From the NCBI RefSeq assembly GCF_030272615.1, contig NC_081407.1:268044075-268108074 (forward strand): a DNA stretch of 64,000 nucleotides, given 5' to 3'. This stretch comes from Cryptomeria japonica. Lineage: Eukaryota > Streptophyta > Pinopsida > Cupressales > Cupressaceae. The notes below the pieces were generated by a model. It had not been told where the DNA came from, made no database searches, and saw only the letters and a program-made list of their open reading frames with translations. Shown one piece after another: positions 1 through 12,690 of the stretch. Position numbers and translations under genes: made by a program. Within the stretch, counting starts at the first letter, position 1. Each line of letters starts with the position of its first letter.

Positions 1-222
1 ATGAGCTCAGACTCTGCAACAAGTAATCCTATCAAATCCAATTCTCCTAACAACATGAAAGCAAATCTAGTCTATGAAGAGAGCAAGACCATGCAGATTG
101 CTAAAATAGAACAAGAATACACCATCAAAATCGAACAATGCATTAAGTTGGCTACTTCAACAATCCCGATGCAACAATCTCAGATAATAATCTCTCCTCC
201 CTTACAAATGAGGGGTCACCCC

Positions 223-230
223 TTTATATA
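223..230 (-). promoter_or_regulatory. TATA box downstream of the X-A reading frame
   Basis: The minus strand reads TATATAAA about 330 bp beyond the stop of the X-A frame. The same position in X-B (44929-44936) and X-C (18832-18839) has TATATAAG. Conservation in three diverged copies suggests a used promoter firing outward towards the element's low-coordinate end. Transcription itself cannot be seen. Confidence 0.45.
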
Positions 231-559
231 GGCCCCAGGTCATGATTACATGCAAACCCTAAAGATTCCCCACTCAAGATGCAACAAGGTGGGAATTGGC
301 TATTAATGCCAACTAAACCCATATACAATTATTCTAAAAGCCCAAAAATGGCGCCCATCAAACATGCCCGAAATACAATGAACATCCTCATGCAAGAAGT
401 AAATGCCCATCATTCCCCGGGCAACGGCTACATGCGTAGAGAATCTGTCATAGACTCATTAATAAGGTGGCTGCATGCAAGAAGATCCCTCATGCATTCA
501 ACATGCATTGACCGGACCACTACTAAGTCAAAAATATTCCAGCAATAAATATGCCACCA

Positions 560-3500
560 CTATTCAGCCAAAAGGTTCTCGTCCAAGAATGGACAACCAT
601 TATCCCGTTCATTTATTGCATAGGCGATGAATTTACTGATGACGGCCTCCAGCTCTCCGATGGAGACACTTGGCACATTTTCAATATCGAATTCCATCAA
701 GGCAATTTCTTCCTCACTCTTGGAAAAGAAGCTCTCCCATTCCATCATGATTTCCTGTGTTCTCTTCATTGTACTGGAAAATGAAGAAACATTTGCAAAA
801 TGTTCCTTAGGGAATGAGCCCACGAAGAAGAACTCATGCAACTGAGATTTCACGGAGTTCACTGTTACTCCATTCTCATTGAGCTTCCTTGTGAACAATG
901 CCTGAATTATAGTGATGATTTCCCCCTGCACCTTTTTGATCGAGTCCTTCAAAGTTAAAGATTCCATGCTGAATTTATCAAAGGTGTTCTTTCCTGAGCA
1001 AATAGCGCAGAACCACCGGGGAAAGTCATAAATCTCATTCTCCTGAATTACTTTCCCATTAATTAGAATGTGCCTTGGAATCTTTGTCAGAGCCCTGAGC
1101 CGCGGAATGGTTAAGTCCTGGTATATGTGAACATCTTCCCACAACCCTTCCATTGTCTCCAATCTGTTCAAGAGGGCGACGAACTTTGAATGAAGCTAAG
1201 CCAAGTCCTCGATGAATTTTCTTGCTTCAGTGTAAACATCCTCTATCCACTCCCTGGAATTTTGTGCCATTGCTCTAATTATTTCCGCATCATCAACAAC
1301 TTCCTTAGGAAGGGAAGGAGGAATGAATGAAGGACCTGCCTCCCTGAGTGGTCTTTTAAAACTTTTGATGTACTCGCATAGAGCTCTATTTTATTCCCTC
1401 GGCCTCTTACATTTCACCTTTGTCTTCAACATCCTTTCCTTCGTGGCTAAGGAAGATTCTTCGAAGTCTCCAACTACTTGTCCCATGGAAGCAGGACCAA
1501 GATCAACTTGTCTAAGAACATAATCTTCCTGCTTGATTTCATTCCCGTCCTTATCCACTGCAGGCTCAACAATGTGCAGGGACCGGGATCCAGATTCATC
1601 CCTCACAACTTTAGAGAATTTCCGAGGAGCCTTCCTTTATGCTAGCCGATCAATCTTCTTCAACAACTCTTCTAATTCCTAAGCTGGATCAATTTCCTTT
1701 TCTGGTTCTTTCCTCAGCCTTTCTATTAGCCAATCTGGAGCGGAATGGAGTGACTATGAATTTCCATGTGCTCTTGCTCCTGTGATTCTTCCTCCATTTT
1801 GCCAAGGATGGCCTCTATAAAACTATCCTGACGGGTCTCTTCTTGGTGTGGAGGACTTTCTTGTCTTTGACTTCTTGGCTGATTGGGTCTGTGTGAAGCA
1901 CTAATGCTGAGTATATCTGGTGCTGAAGTATTACCTGAAAGTGGATCCACTGGATTTGCAAACATCTCCACCTCATGTACACTGGAAGAACTTGCTAGTG
2001 ACTGCATCCTCTCTATCCTTGCCCTCTTGTCAGGAGGTTCTTCTTGTCGCACCTCCTGTTGAAACTCCTGTTGGATATCTTTCTTCTTTGTCGTCCTTGG
2101 TCTCTTTGGGGCACTTTTCCCTTTATCAATCCGGACTTCCCTTTCTGTCTGGGCCTGTGAAGAACCTTCGGTTGCTTCACTATGGGAATCTAGACTTCCC
2201 ATTAGCTGATATGTCAAATGAATATTTCCTTCTGTCAACTCCCTTATCTGCCGATCAACCCAGTGCTTAGTGAATTTCAGCACCGGCCTAGCCAGGATAT
2301 TCAAATCATCAATTTCGAGCTCCGACCAATCTAGCGACTGAATGGGCTGATCTTTCACCTTCTCAAATTCAGGTTGCATTAAATCTGAATCCTTTTTCAC
2401 CTGATCCGGTACCTGGTAAATTTCACTTATCGTGATGACGTCAAGGGGCAGTCTGGAATACATTTTCCTCTGGACTTCAAGGTCATCCTTGACGCTCGCC
2501 CAAAATTCTTCTAAGTGAAATTTATGTATGAATTTCACGCTAGCAACCTTCCTGATTTGGCGGTAAGGATCATACTAAGCTCTGGATGTATAAAATGGCA
2601 GGCAATAGAAGGCCAACTCCTCCGTTGCACTCTCAATTGCTTCCAAACCTAGGCACATTTCCATGAAATCACCTAGGACAACCAGGAAATCAATAGACTG
2701 CTTCTTCTTCTTCTTTTGTAATTGATCATAGGCTATTAACTGCCTCATGAGTTCTAGCAGTATAATTTTGTTTGATGGATACCTAGGCAATTTGTATGAC
2801 AGGAATGAAAATCCTTGTGTCCGGATGTAGGTGAATTTAGGAAACTGGTGGCTCCATACTTCTGAATCAAGGCCCTTGCTTGCGGCGACACCCTTACGTG
2901 CAACTGCTTTTGCATAAGTCATGTCAAGTACATAGTGAAGGTGTCATTTGCTAGCCTGTAAGAACTAACATTGTGAAGATGCAGCTAGGGATAACATCAT
3001 GCACTTTCAGTTGTGTCGGTCCACAACCCATGATTCCACTTGCTGGCACACCATCAAATCCTCCCCTTCGCACAAACATATAGATTAGGTAGGAGCTCAT
3101 GAAGAACTGAGACTTTCTTTCTTTCAAGTCCCTCAATTGTTCGTGCAAGTAATGACTAATCAATCTGGCCCAGTCAACTAGCCCATTTGCATTCATGATC
3201 TCGCCTATGTAGAAGAACATACATGTTTCAAAGTTCATAGAATGTGAACACCCCATTACTCTGCTCAACATCTTTATCAGGTCCACATAGTCCTGCTTGA
3301 ACTCAAAGATAGTAAGAGTCTTCAGCATTTTGGAGGCATGTAGCCTAGGCTTCAGCAACCACTGTTTATTGATCAAGTCAACACACCTGGCGGGACCTGG
3401 ACCTGCTTCATATACTGCTTTAGCTCCATTGCTGGTCATGTACGTCATGGAATGGTGTGAAGTAATTCCGAAAGCCTCACCAATTGACTCTGGAGTCAAT

Positions 3501-3837
3501 GTTGCCAACAACCTGCCGTCTGATGTTGAAAGTGTCTTCCGCTTCGGATTATAATGCTTTGCACATTCCAGAATCAAATTTGGACACTAAATAGCAAGAG
3601 GAAAACCAGCTGTTGCAACAATTCCGCTCTTGACAATCTTGATAGTTGTGGTGATGGACTATGTCCTGTTGTTCCGAACATTCTGATCTTGAACGCAGCC
3701 AAATTGAATGTGCTTAAATTTGTATCGCTAATTTCCTTCCATCTGGAATTTATCTGGGAACGAGGAAGGAAACCTTTCATCTTTGCTTTGATCAATGCTT
3801 GCCTAGTGAAGGTAGTTGTCTTGCTTGATTCCGCCAT
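560..3837 (-). pseudogene. Family X long reading frame, copy A (frameshifted)
   Basis: The start is the ATG of MAESSKTTTFTRQ at 3837, chosen because X-B and X-C start at the same place. The frame ends at 560 with FLDENLLAE, matching the end of X-B. About 1,090 codons are spread over at least three frame changes (near 3.57, 2.93 and 1.65 kb) plus stop codons, so it is a pseudogene. Visible parts are an N-terminal globular region with a conserved SYLIYMFVRRGGFDG segment, a Lys-rich run (KKKKKQS), a basic patch PKRPRTTKKK that could be a nuclear localisation signal, an acidic Gln/Glu-rich linker, and a helical C-terminus. I do not recognise a transposase, reverse transcriptase, integrase or protease. 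The N-terminal part loosely recalls the 'putative plant transposon protein' or plant-mobile domains, a guess that needs a profile search. Confidence 0.7.
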
Positions 3838-6314
3838 CCTGAAAAGCACCTTGGAAATGATGAAAAAATCCACTAAGTATGACCTCTCTTCACTTCTCCA
3901 ATTCTTCTTTCTCAAATCCTGCACGTGAGAAATGAAATGCCTCTCCACGCTTATATAGAATTCCTCAAATTGCACTGGTAAAGTTGGGAGGTATTAATTT
4001 GGCGTACTTTCCCAATCACTACGCCATGCGAAAGAAACTTTCCCTTGTGAGTGAGTTCGAATTTAGAAGTTTCACTTAATGCACTGAGTTTTGCTTCATA
4101 CTTGGAAGATTCCCTTCGCCAACTCATTAACTTTCCATTCTTTCAAATTTCGAAGGGAAATTGAAAGATTCGCTTGATTTCCCATTCTAACCTGTCCTTT
4201 TCTGCTTCGGAGGGAAATTGAAAGATTTTTCAAGATTTGCTTGATTTCCCATTCTAACCTGTCCTTTTCTACTTCGGAGGGAATTTTCATACTTCTTCAA
4301 CATCCCCTATTTTTGAGGAATCCTCCTAAAATTTAGGAGCCAGGTCCATTGGATAGAGAAATTCCTCATGATCCCGAATCTATAAAAAAAATCAGATTTT
4401 GATAAGATTCGGGGTCTAAAAATGGAAAATTCAAAAATTTTCCCGAGGGGTTTTTTTTAATTTTCATTCTTCCTTGACCAAAATTTGAGTTTTCAAGCTT
4501 GGGTGTGGAATTTACTTTGCATGGTGGAATTTCATCATTTTGCGCTTCTTCCATGCCTTAGTTATTTCAATCATTCTTGCCTTGGTCAAGGCACAATTCT
4601 TCACTTGTGAAGGAACTTTGAGTCTTTCAACTTTTTCATGGAGATCCCTCTGTGGCACCCTTCCTTGGAAGAAGGAATTTTGATTTTTTTTCCATGGCAA
4701 TTTAATTTTAGCACCCTCCTTTGGCCTAGGGCGGAATTCTCACTTGTTCAAGGAGGAATAGATTTTTTAGTCTTTTCCATGCATCATTCATTTTAGCGCA
4801 GTACCTAAGTGTTGGGTGGTGTTTTGCATTGGTGGAGGATTCATGCGCTTCTCCATCTTTCCTTCATCACCTCCCTTTAGCGCCTTCTTTTCTCCTAGGG
4901 CACAATTTCACCCGTCATGGAATTCAACATTTTTCTTTCCTTCCAAGCACCCTCCAATTTGGTGCCTTCCATGGTGTTTGAGCCCAATTTCACCTAGGAG
5001 AGGGAATTCACAACTTTGTCCTTTCTCCATGACACTTCACTTTTGGCGTCTTCCTTTCATCTTGGGCACTAATTTGCACTGAAGGAGGAATTTCTCATTT
5101 TGGAGTTCTTCCTTGACTCCCTAACTTTGGCGCCATGACCTCATCTTGGGCGCTAATTCTTGATGAAGGAGGAATTTCACATTTTTCCTTCCCTCCCTGA
5201 GCTCTCCACTTCAGCACCCTCTTGAGGAGTAGGGCGGGATTCTCACTTGGTCAAGGATTTTCATTCTTTTCATGCTATCCTTGCCCCCTTCCATTTGGCG
5301 CGCTCCACAGGATTTGGGCGGAATTTGACTATGGCCAAGGAATTCATCACTTGTCCTATTTTCCATGCTCATGCCATTTTAGCGCCCTTCCTTGACCTAG
5401 GGTGCAAATTTGCCTTAGAGGAGGAATTCAAAAGATTTTGTGAATTCCAAGGCAGCTTGATTTCAGCGCCCAACTCCATTTCATGGTGCTATTTCACCCT
5501 TGGCATGGATTCTCGCAAATTTTCCATCTCTCCATGCATGCCTCATTTTGGCGCTCGTCCTTGGCTTGGGGCGGATTTTTTACTTGAAGAGGGAATTTCA
5601 TCTTTTCTCTACTTCCTCCGACTTAGGTGGATTTCTGAGCTTCTCCCGGATCAAGCCACCATATATGAATTTGGGGTGATTTTCCGAACAGAGATAGATT
5701 TCTCGAGCTTTCCACTTCAGGAATGAGCTTTCAACACTTAACCATTTTCTGACTCTCCCAATCTGCTTTCTGACTTTCCGGAATTAGAAGTAGTCGCGAA
5801 TGCTTGATCTTCATCACCTTGCCTGAATGGTCCTATCAGAACAAACTTTCCAAAAATAGAAACTCTTTTTAAAATGTCAATGTTAGACCCTAAAACAGGA
5901 CACAAAATGACTTACTATAAATAGAAACTTACTAAAAATAGTAAGTTTGATTTTTGGCAAAATGATGACATTCCGAGACTCGGTAAAATCCCTAAAAAAT
6001 AGGAACTTTCTAAAAATAGAAAGTTACTCTGTTTTGGCTCAAATTTTATTGGGAGGTTCCTTGGAGGGTCCTGATTCCAGTTATATGTTCAGTTTTTTCA
6101 AAACCCTAACAGAAACCCCTAAAATCTAGGACTAAAGACAGAAACCCTAAAATTGGTGAAACAAGCCCTAGACTTCATCAAATTCACCCAAACGAAAAGC
6201 AGGCTTAATCAAATTGACCCCCAAACGCTCACAAATTTAGAGAGACTGACGAGACAGCTACAAAAAGACCCAAAAACGAAACAAAAGATCGAGAGGGCCT
6301 AAAAAGTAGGGGGT
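3838..6314 (-). other. Non-coding leader region of X-A with degenerate repeats and hairpins
   Basis: There is no credible gene in this stretch. Between about 4.7 and 5.6 kb, diverged ~100-bp repeats recur, each with a GGCGC or AGCGC core, a CCTAGGGCG-like block and AAGGAGGAATTT-like segments. They correspond to the better-kept 84-bp repeats of X-B at 49.2-49.57 kb. Near the right end, 5790-6310 closely matches 50.04-50.55 kb of X-B and contains a perfect hairpin at 5925-5948 (10-bp arms AAACTTACTA, loop AAAA) and a related CTTTCTAAAAATAGAAAG hairpin just after 6000. Confidence 0.6.
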
Positions 6315-6351
6315 CCCCATCTGGGATGGGGTGATGTGTGATTAGGTCACA
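6315..6351. repeat. Two tandem terminal hairpins of X-A
   Basis: Hairpin 1 (6315-6331) is CCCCAT, loop CTGGG, ATGGGG. Hairpin 2 (6337-6351) is TGTGA, loop TTAGG, TCACA. The element ends three bases later. Both stems recur in X-C with different loops (TTTG and TATGG), so the stems, not only the sequence, seem conserved. Confidence 0.6.
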
Positions 6352-6412
6352 ACAGGCAGCAGTGACACTGCCCCTCAATCCAGCCCTGGATTGCAATAGG
6401 GAACGCACCAGC

Positions 6413-6487
6413 GGCACTGCCCCTAAACCCCACTAGGGGCGTTGCCCTGAACCCCCACAAGGGGCAATGCCCCTCGATCCCCATTGG
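6413..6487. repeat. 25-bp tandem repeat, three units
   Basis: Three consecutive 25-bp units begin GGCACTGCCCCT, GGCGTTGCCCTG and GGCAATGCCCCT. A fourth, degenerate unit lies at about 6366-6392. Each unit is C-rich with a GGGGC/GCCCC complement, so neighbouring units can pair. It lies in the sequence X-A inserted into. Confidence 0.7.
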
Positions 6488-6729
6488 AATATCCACTACT
6501 AGACCCCCACTAGTTATTGGAATCTCTTCTTATATAACAAATTTGTTTACAATAAGGGGGACTTGGAAGTGGAGACCAGAATCAACAATTTCGACAATTA
6601 TCTTCATCACTATCATGATATCAAACAAATTTAAGCAACTTTTTAAGATGTCAAATTTTTGCCAAGTCACAAAATTTGGGTCTAGCGAGTTTTAGCCGAG
6701 TCCAAGTTTGCCAACTATGCATAAATCAG
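6488..6729. other. Intergenic or intronic sequence, nothing recognised
   Basis: I see no coding potential, repeat or terminal motif in this stretch between the 25-bp repeat and the LINE remnant. Confidence 0.4.
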
Positions 6730-8615
6730 AAAAGATTTTTTAATTGCAGTGCCATCAAGAATGTTTTATTTAATGAATCCTCTCTCCCAATAAGGCACTC
6801 ATTCAAGTTGGCTACTTTGAAATGGGGGAATGGCTCCTTCTCTAAGGGATGTTGAAGATTCTAGTCCAAGTGAAGTTCATTATGAGAAGAAAGATTGTTT
6901 CCCTCGGATGATATCTCTTGTTTAGGAGAAAGAGATTATTGAAGATGAAGATCAGATGGGTACTCCTGAGTTACTCGATCTTGACAAGGTGTTGAAAGAA
7001 CTGAGGGAAGATGACATGGTTCCTTCAAAGAGAACTGATGATCTTCAATCTCAGGATGGGGAGCTTCTTCTTCACATGGGGAATATTGAAGATAACATTG
7101 CAGAGATGTATAGTCTGCACCAATCCTTATCTCAAGTGGATCTGGTATATCAAACAGTTAAAATGAAATGGGGTTGGAAACCTAAACTGGAGTCCCTTAA
7201 AATTTCCACCAAGATTGAGTTGGATGTTGGTTTGCAAAAATATTTTTCAAGATATGTTAATTCTAGGAGGGAGCAGATCCCTCCCACGGAAATATTCTCA
7301 TGAAATGTCAGGGGATTCAATACCCCTAACAATAGGTGCCTCCTCAAGTACCACTTGAATCTGCATAATCTGGATATGGTCTTTGTGCAGGAGACTGAGT
7401 CATTTAACTTTCTGCAGAAATCTAGTGGATTTTATTTCGAGATCTTGGCCATGGTGGCACTATATGTCAGTGGATTCCTTTGAGCTTTGGGAGATCTGTG
7501 TTTTCTTCGGAATCCTCACTCTCTTAATGTACCATTGTTTTCTTCAGCACTTCACTTAGCTTGCAATTTTTGTTTCTTTCTAGAAAAAATCTCTGTTTTT
7601 TTTATTAATATATATGAGCCGAACTCTCCCATCCAAAAATCTACATTATGGGATAAGCTCTCTACCATTTTGGCCTCTTGGAATGGTCAAGTCTTTATTT
7701 CTGGAGGTGATTTCAACACATATTTGGGCAGCAAGGTTAAGCAGGGCAGTTGCTCCAGGACCATAAAAACTGAAGTTGCTTTTCTTACCTTCATTGACCA
7801 TCATGTTCTCTTTAATACTCACCCAACATCAGGTTTGTTCTCTTGAAAAAATCTTAGGAAAGGCTTCAGTATTCCTGAAAGGTGAGATAGGTCCTTTGTT
7901 TCTCCAGAATGGAAAGTTAAACCATAGTAGGAAACTTGGCAAGTACTCAGCTGACTCACTGCAGCTCACAAGTTTTCCAGCTCACCACACCATATCAGAG
8001 GTGAGTCAGGCCATGCATTTGACAATTATTTCCTGGGACTCAGCCCAGTGTTTCACTGAGACTTGGAAGTTCTCGGTGCAGACTTGCCTAGCAATAGGAT
8101 AAAATTAAACCCACACAATTTTCGCTGTTTCACTTCAATCCTTGATGTTTCAGGTTCTGATCAAAATCTGGTTCTTTTGAATATTGATTCAGATTCTTCT
8201 CCAGACCAATGTCCATTGAAATTTAAATTCATGTGGCTGCTCCATCCAGATCTTTTTGGTCTTATGGTTCAATGGTGGTCCTCTTGTCCAAGGGTGGAAA
8301 GATGGCTGAGGTTTCAGTTTGCTTTGAAATTGAGGTTTGTTATATCGCATTTGAAATCATAGAATAAGGAGATGTTTGGAGATATCGTTTAAGGAAAACA
8401 AAAGGTTTGGTTAAGATCAATGATCTTGTTCAACATGTTTGTTTTTTGGATGCTTTGTTGGCCCAACAATCTGAGCTCCTACGTTAATTTGAATGTTAAT
8501 ATTTGAAAGAGGAAATCTTCAAGAGATGAGATGGCTTTTGGAAGTGGATAGGAATTCCAAAAAAATTCATCAAGCGGGGTTTATAAGGAGATCAATCAAT
8601 AGAATCGACTCTATT
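6730..8615 (+). pseudogene. LINE (L1-type) 5' part: linker and endonuclease remnant
   Basis: A 115-codon stretch (6956-7303) runs into the start of an apurinic-type endonuclease domain. The frame stops at TGA where the family has Trp in the S-W-N-V-R-G-F motif, then continues with NNRCLLKYHLNLHNLDMVFV and a QET motif. A later segment (7487-7846) carries VFISGGDFNTYLG, the GGDFN block of the same domain. Frameshifts and stops are frequent. The remnant is cut at 8615 by a gypsy LTR derivative and resumes at 9665. An L1-clade plant LINE is well supported; the 5' boundary is uncertain. Confidence 0.75.
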
Positions 8616-9664
8616 TCTAATATCCCCTTGTTGAAATAGGATTTATTTATAAATAATAATAATAAATTCAAATATATAAGAATAAAAATTAAATTAATAT
8701 AATTAAAATTTAGTTAAGTTTAATGAATGGTCAAAAGGCATGAAATGAAAAGTTGTGACTCCCTCAAACATGAGATACAAAACGGAGAGAAAAGAACTTC
8801 ATTTGGGGAGAAAAGAGATGAAGGAAGAAAAGGAAGCAAAGGAATTAAGGGAGAATTTGTGGGAAAGATAAGGAAGTGGCTCTTTCAAAGGGGCAGCAAT
8901 GATGAAGAGTTGTGACTCTTTCGAAAGGTGGTGACCATTATGAAAAGGTGTGACTCTCCCTCACATTGGAGTATATAAAGGGGCGAAGTTTCATTTGAGA
9001 AGGATCCATGGAATAGAACAAAACACCTGAAGCATTTAAAGCAGCTTTAGGAGCAGACCAAAATCGGAATTATAAGAAAATCTGGAAGAATGATATGAAC
9101 ATTTATCAAAGAGATCAGAACATAAATACAAATCTGCAAACAATTATCAAGCAAGCATTGAAGGAAAATAAGAGAAAACATTGAATCAGTAACCAGAAAA
9201 TCCGACCTGATGGAATAAAAAGGATTCTCATACACACACACACACACACATATATGAGTATAGGCAGCAAATCAGATTGATATAAATAGCAGACCTGTGC
9301 ATTTACAAGGTGTTTGGGTAAAAATATAGGAATATCCCAATAGGGGACATTACAAGTGGTATCAGAGCGTGTTCCAGCCAGCCTGAGGGAAAATAGTTGA
9401 TGCAATTAAGTCGATGAGCTTTAAGGGCTATAGAAATGGAATCGGAAGTGAAGATCTGATTTAAATAAGAAGTGCAGATCTGATTGCGAAAGTTTGTGTC
9501 CCTTTCAAAGGGCAGAAGTAATGAAGAGTTCCACTCTTTCAAAGGGTGCTAATGGTGAAAGGGTGTGTCTCCTGCCAAAGGGCATCCATAATGAAGAGGT
9601 GTGACCTCTCCCTCACATTGAGAGATATAAAGGAATTGGTGGCCTCCTAGTAGGGGACAGTACA
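8616..9664 (+). mobile_element. Gypsy-type LTR element, deletion derivative inside the LINE
   Basis: This consists of a full LTR (8616-9354), a primer-binding site, about 70 bp of internal sequence, and then the 3' part of a second LTR (about 9440-9664). The LTR belongs to the TGTAATGTCCCC...GGGGACATTACA family also seen at 31.4, 34.8, 40.6 and 53.8 kb. Its first bases have decayed to TCTAATATCCCC. Flanks CTATT (8611-8615) and CTACT (9665-9669) differ at one base and are probably the 5-bp target duplication. A TATATAAA box lies near 8972 and a (CA)n tract near 9233-9250. No coding region remains. Confidence 0.75.
9357..9368 (+). other. Primer-binding site, initiator Met-tRNA type
   Basis: TGGTATCAGAGC follows the LTR end (ACATTACA) after two bases. 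It is complementary to the 3' end of plant initiator tRNA-Met, the usual primer for many plant LTR retrotransposons. Confidence 0.85.
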
Positions 9665-12600
9665 CTACTTTGGCTTCCTTTGATTCTCTCCTCAATAATC
9701 CCTTAACAGTTAGGATGGAAGCTCTGCTTCTTCTAGAATCTTTTGAATGTGCCTGAGTTAACCGAGGTAAGAGATATTTCTCTTTTCACAGATAACATTC
9801 CTTGCTTGATTAACAAGGATACAAATAAGAGGATTTTAGCACCTTTCAAGGAGGAGAAAATTAGGAAAGTAATCTTCACGTTAAAAAAGGATAGAGAACT
9901 GAGATGATGTTTTTTAGGCAAGGTTTTTTCAATATTTCTAAGACATCCTGGGCAAAGATTTGGTTGTGACGGTTGATGAATCTAGATCCTCCAAGAAGGT
10001 TCTGGTGAATTTCAAATGTATTTTTTTTGGTTCTCATTCCTAAAAGTAAAAAAGACTCTGATTACCTTTACCAATCGAGCCTTATGCTCTTTTCAATGAA
10101 TGCATTAGATTATTTCTAATGCCATGGCAGAAAGAATCTGCCACTTCTCCCTTCTCTTTTACTCCTGACCAGGGAGGTTTTGTGCAAGGGAAGCAAATAT
10201 TGAAAAGCATTATTTTCATTCATGAAACAAAATTTTTTTTTAATAGAGAAGATCCCTAGGATCACCATTAAGTTATATATAGCTAAAGCTTATGATTGGG
10301 TAGATTAGTTTTTTCTTAATGCGATGTTGGTGACCTTAGGTTCCTCCCCCAGGTGGATTGATTGGGTCATGGATTTTGTCTCTATCTTGGTTCTCAATAT
10401 CATTTAATGGTGCCCCTACTAGCTCTATCTCTAACTCTCAAGATATTCAACAAGGTGACCCATTATCTCCTCATCCCTTTAATTTGATGGTGGAAGCTCT
10501 TGGATGCTACATTAGGAAATTTAAAGATAGCTCTTAGCTCAAGGGTATTATAAGCTCAACTCATGTGAATTCTCCCATCTCTACTTTGTGAACAATACAC
10601 TTTTGTTTGGTAAAGCAGATATTAGGGAACCTCAGATTTTTCATAGGATCCTCGTTGATCATTGTCATGTGGCCTTTTTTAAATTCTCCAAAAATAGTAA
10701 GACCTGCTGTCCCAAAATAGAAAATCAGGATCCGTTATTTGTTTGAAAAATATTATCAAAATTAGTTGTCTTGGGCTAATTCATGGATATAATTTTCCCA
10801 CCAAAGGTATTTAAATTAAATATCTCCCCTAATTGAGGCGTTGGAAATTGGAAAGCCTTGCATGGCTTGTCTTTTTGGCAATTAGTGGTTTTTGGCAGTT
10901 TTTGAGAAGTCAAAAGTTTCCTTGGCAGTTGTAGGAGTTTCAAGACATTTGACAAAAGGAAAATTTACTTTCCTTGGGAGTGGGATTTTGGAGCCCAAAC
11001 TTGGGGTTTGAAAGTAATTTCATTTACACATGTTTTTGGCCTCATTTCTTATTATTCAGGTTGCAGCTTATTATTCCGGTTACAGATTTTTGCAAAGCTT
11101 TGGCTTGTTTCTTCAGTGGCTGATAAATCAGTGCAGAAGGAGATAGTAGAACAAAAGTTTGAAGGTTTCTAGGTGATCTAAGAATGGGAGTCAAAGAATT
11201 ACCAGGTGATCTAAGATAACAGTCAAAGATTACCATTGAGTAATCTCATTCAGAGGTTACGTTTGTGCAGAATGGTTGAAGATTTGTTTGCAGTTTCAGT
11301 ATTTTGATTTGCAGGTGATTTTTGTGTAGTTTGCAATGATTCAATTGATATTTCAGTTTCCTGGTGATATTGTGAAGTGTTTGGATGTGGGTTTGCTGTT
11401 CTGGGCTGTTCATACCCTCTTTCTAAGTGCCAAGGTCATACTTTGCAATTTTAGAAAGTTATCTTGGAGTTTTGATAGGTTGCAGGCGAGGGTTTGAAGA
11501 TGCAGTTTGGGTTTTGAGTGTTTATGAGTTTGCAGAAGCTCATGGAAGCCTTGAGGCTGTGGGATTGCTGATTCTCATCTATATTTTATATATTTTGTCA
11601 ATAAGAACCTTGGAATAAAGTTTGGAAAGTTTTGTTGGAAACTGGTACAGTCTACAGTATATTCTTGTTTCAATTTGCTCACTGTTTTCAGTGAAGTTGC
11701 AGCAGATTGTGTCATCTGATATTAAAGAGATATTTCAAATAAAATGTTTCATTTTCTAGTAAATATCTGTAAATGAGCATTATTTTCTAGTTTTTGAAGT
11801 TGATTGCAAAAATGGGTTGTTTCTCACTAGCTACAGCTGCATTGTTATGAAGAAGTGTTTCTGAATTGGTTTGTTTCAAAAAAAGTTTTGCTAGTTTAAT
11901 ATGAAAGCATTAGAGGATTTCAGATCTGATATTGATTAATCACAAGCGACATTACAATTATGAAAAGTTCTCATGCCAATCGATTAACCCAAACAAATCA
12001 ATAATTTTTTCATTAACTCTCATCCAATAGTTCAAAATAGGATAAAGAGCATTTTCAGCTTCCCATGGACAAATTGCCTAGTTCGTATTTGAGAATCCCT
12101 CTTTTCTCAGAGATTTCCAAATCTTTCTTATCAGTAGACTGTTTAATAAGTTGTAGGATAAGTTAAGGGTTTTCAGAGGAAAGTGGCTTAGCTTAGTCAG
12201 ATGTCACCTTGATCAAGGTGATCATTCAAGCAACTCTGGTATATGTGTTTTCTGTCTTGCAGGTCCCAAGATCTATTCTTGGTAAAATAGCTGGACTTTG
12301 TAGAGATTTCCTATGGCAAGGACATTCAGAGGAAAGAGTATTTCCTCTTCTCAAGTGAGACAGAATCTGCAATTTGTTTCACCAAGGAAGCACCGGTTTA
12401 AAGGATCTATCACTGCTGAATAGGGCTTTGGGTGCTCAGCCAGGCTGAAGGATGCATGTGGATCAAAACCAGCCTGTGGTTGGTTTTCATCACAGGAAAT
12501 ATCTTGCTTCTAGAGATGCTATTTCTCTATTTCAAACTCTTCTTCCTAGAGGCGCAGAAATTTGGAATTCCATTGCCTCTGGTGTAGTCTTATTTAAATA

Positions 12601-12690
12601 TTTTAGTGATTTTCTCTCTTCAAATATTGATAATGACAGCTTAGCTTTGTTCTAGGATGAGTGGAATTGCAAGCCACCATTGGGATATGC
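9665..12690 (+). pseudogene. LINE (L1-type) reverse transcriptase remnant
   Basis: This continues the LINE after the LTR insertion. Recognisable pieces in order: a segment like INKDTNKRILAPFKEEKIRKV (about 9.8 kb), FTPDQGGFVQGKQIL (about 10.17 kb), an AKAYDRVDW-like motif followed by QDIQQGDPLSPHPFNLM (10.28-10.49 kb), then LIKVIIQATLVYVFSVLQVP and a DFLWQGHSEE-like segment (about 12.2-12.34 kb). The YxDD core is degenerate. A block at about 10.86-12.13 kb does not read as LINE protein and is probably a further, unidentified insertion. Stops and frameshifts make this non-functional. Confidence 0.7.

Larger units (their letters stand above)
1..6354 (-). mobile_element. Family X element, copy X-A (left end outside window)
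   Basis: Position 1 aligns with about 44712 of the complete copy X-B, so roughly 580 bp of this copy should lie to the left of the window. The right end is seen: the last ~45 bases (CCCCAT hairpin, then TGTGA...TCACA, then ACA) match the right ends of X-B and X-C. The flank after 6354 begins GGCAG, the expected 5-bp target duplication. The element carries a decayed long minus-strand frame (560-3837), a TATA box past its stop, and about 2.5 kb of non-coding sequence upstream of the frame. No LTR is visible. The class is unknown; a DNA-type element with retroviral-like TG...CA ends is one possibility. Confidence 0.75.

Noticed and set aside
6715-8615. Endogenous pararetrovirus sequence
   Set aside because: The readable motifs (endonuclease GGDFN block) are those of an L1-type LINE, not a viral polymerase.
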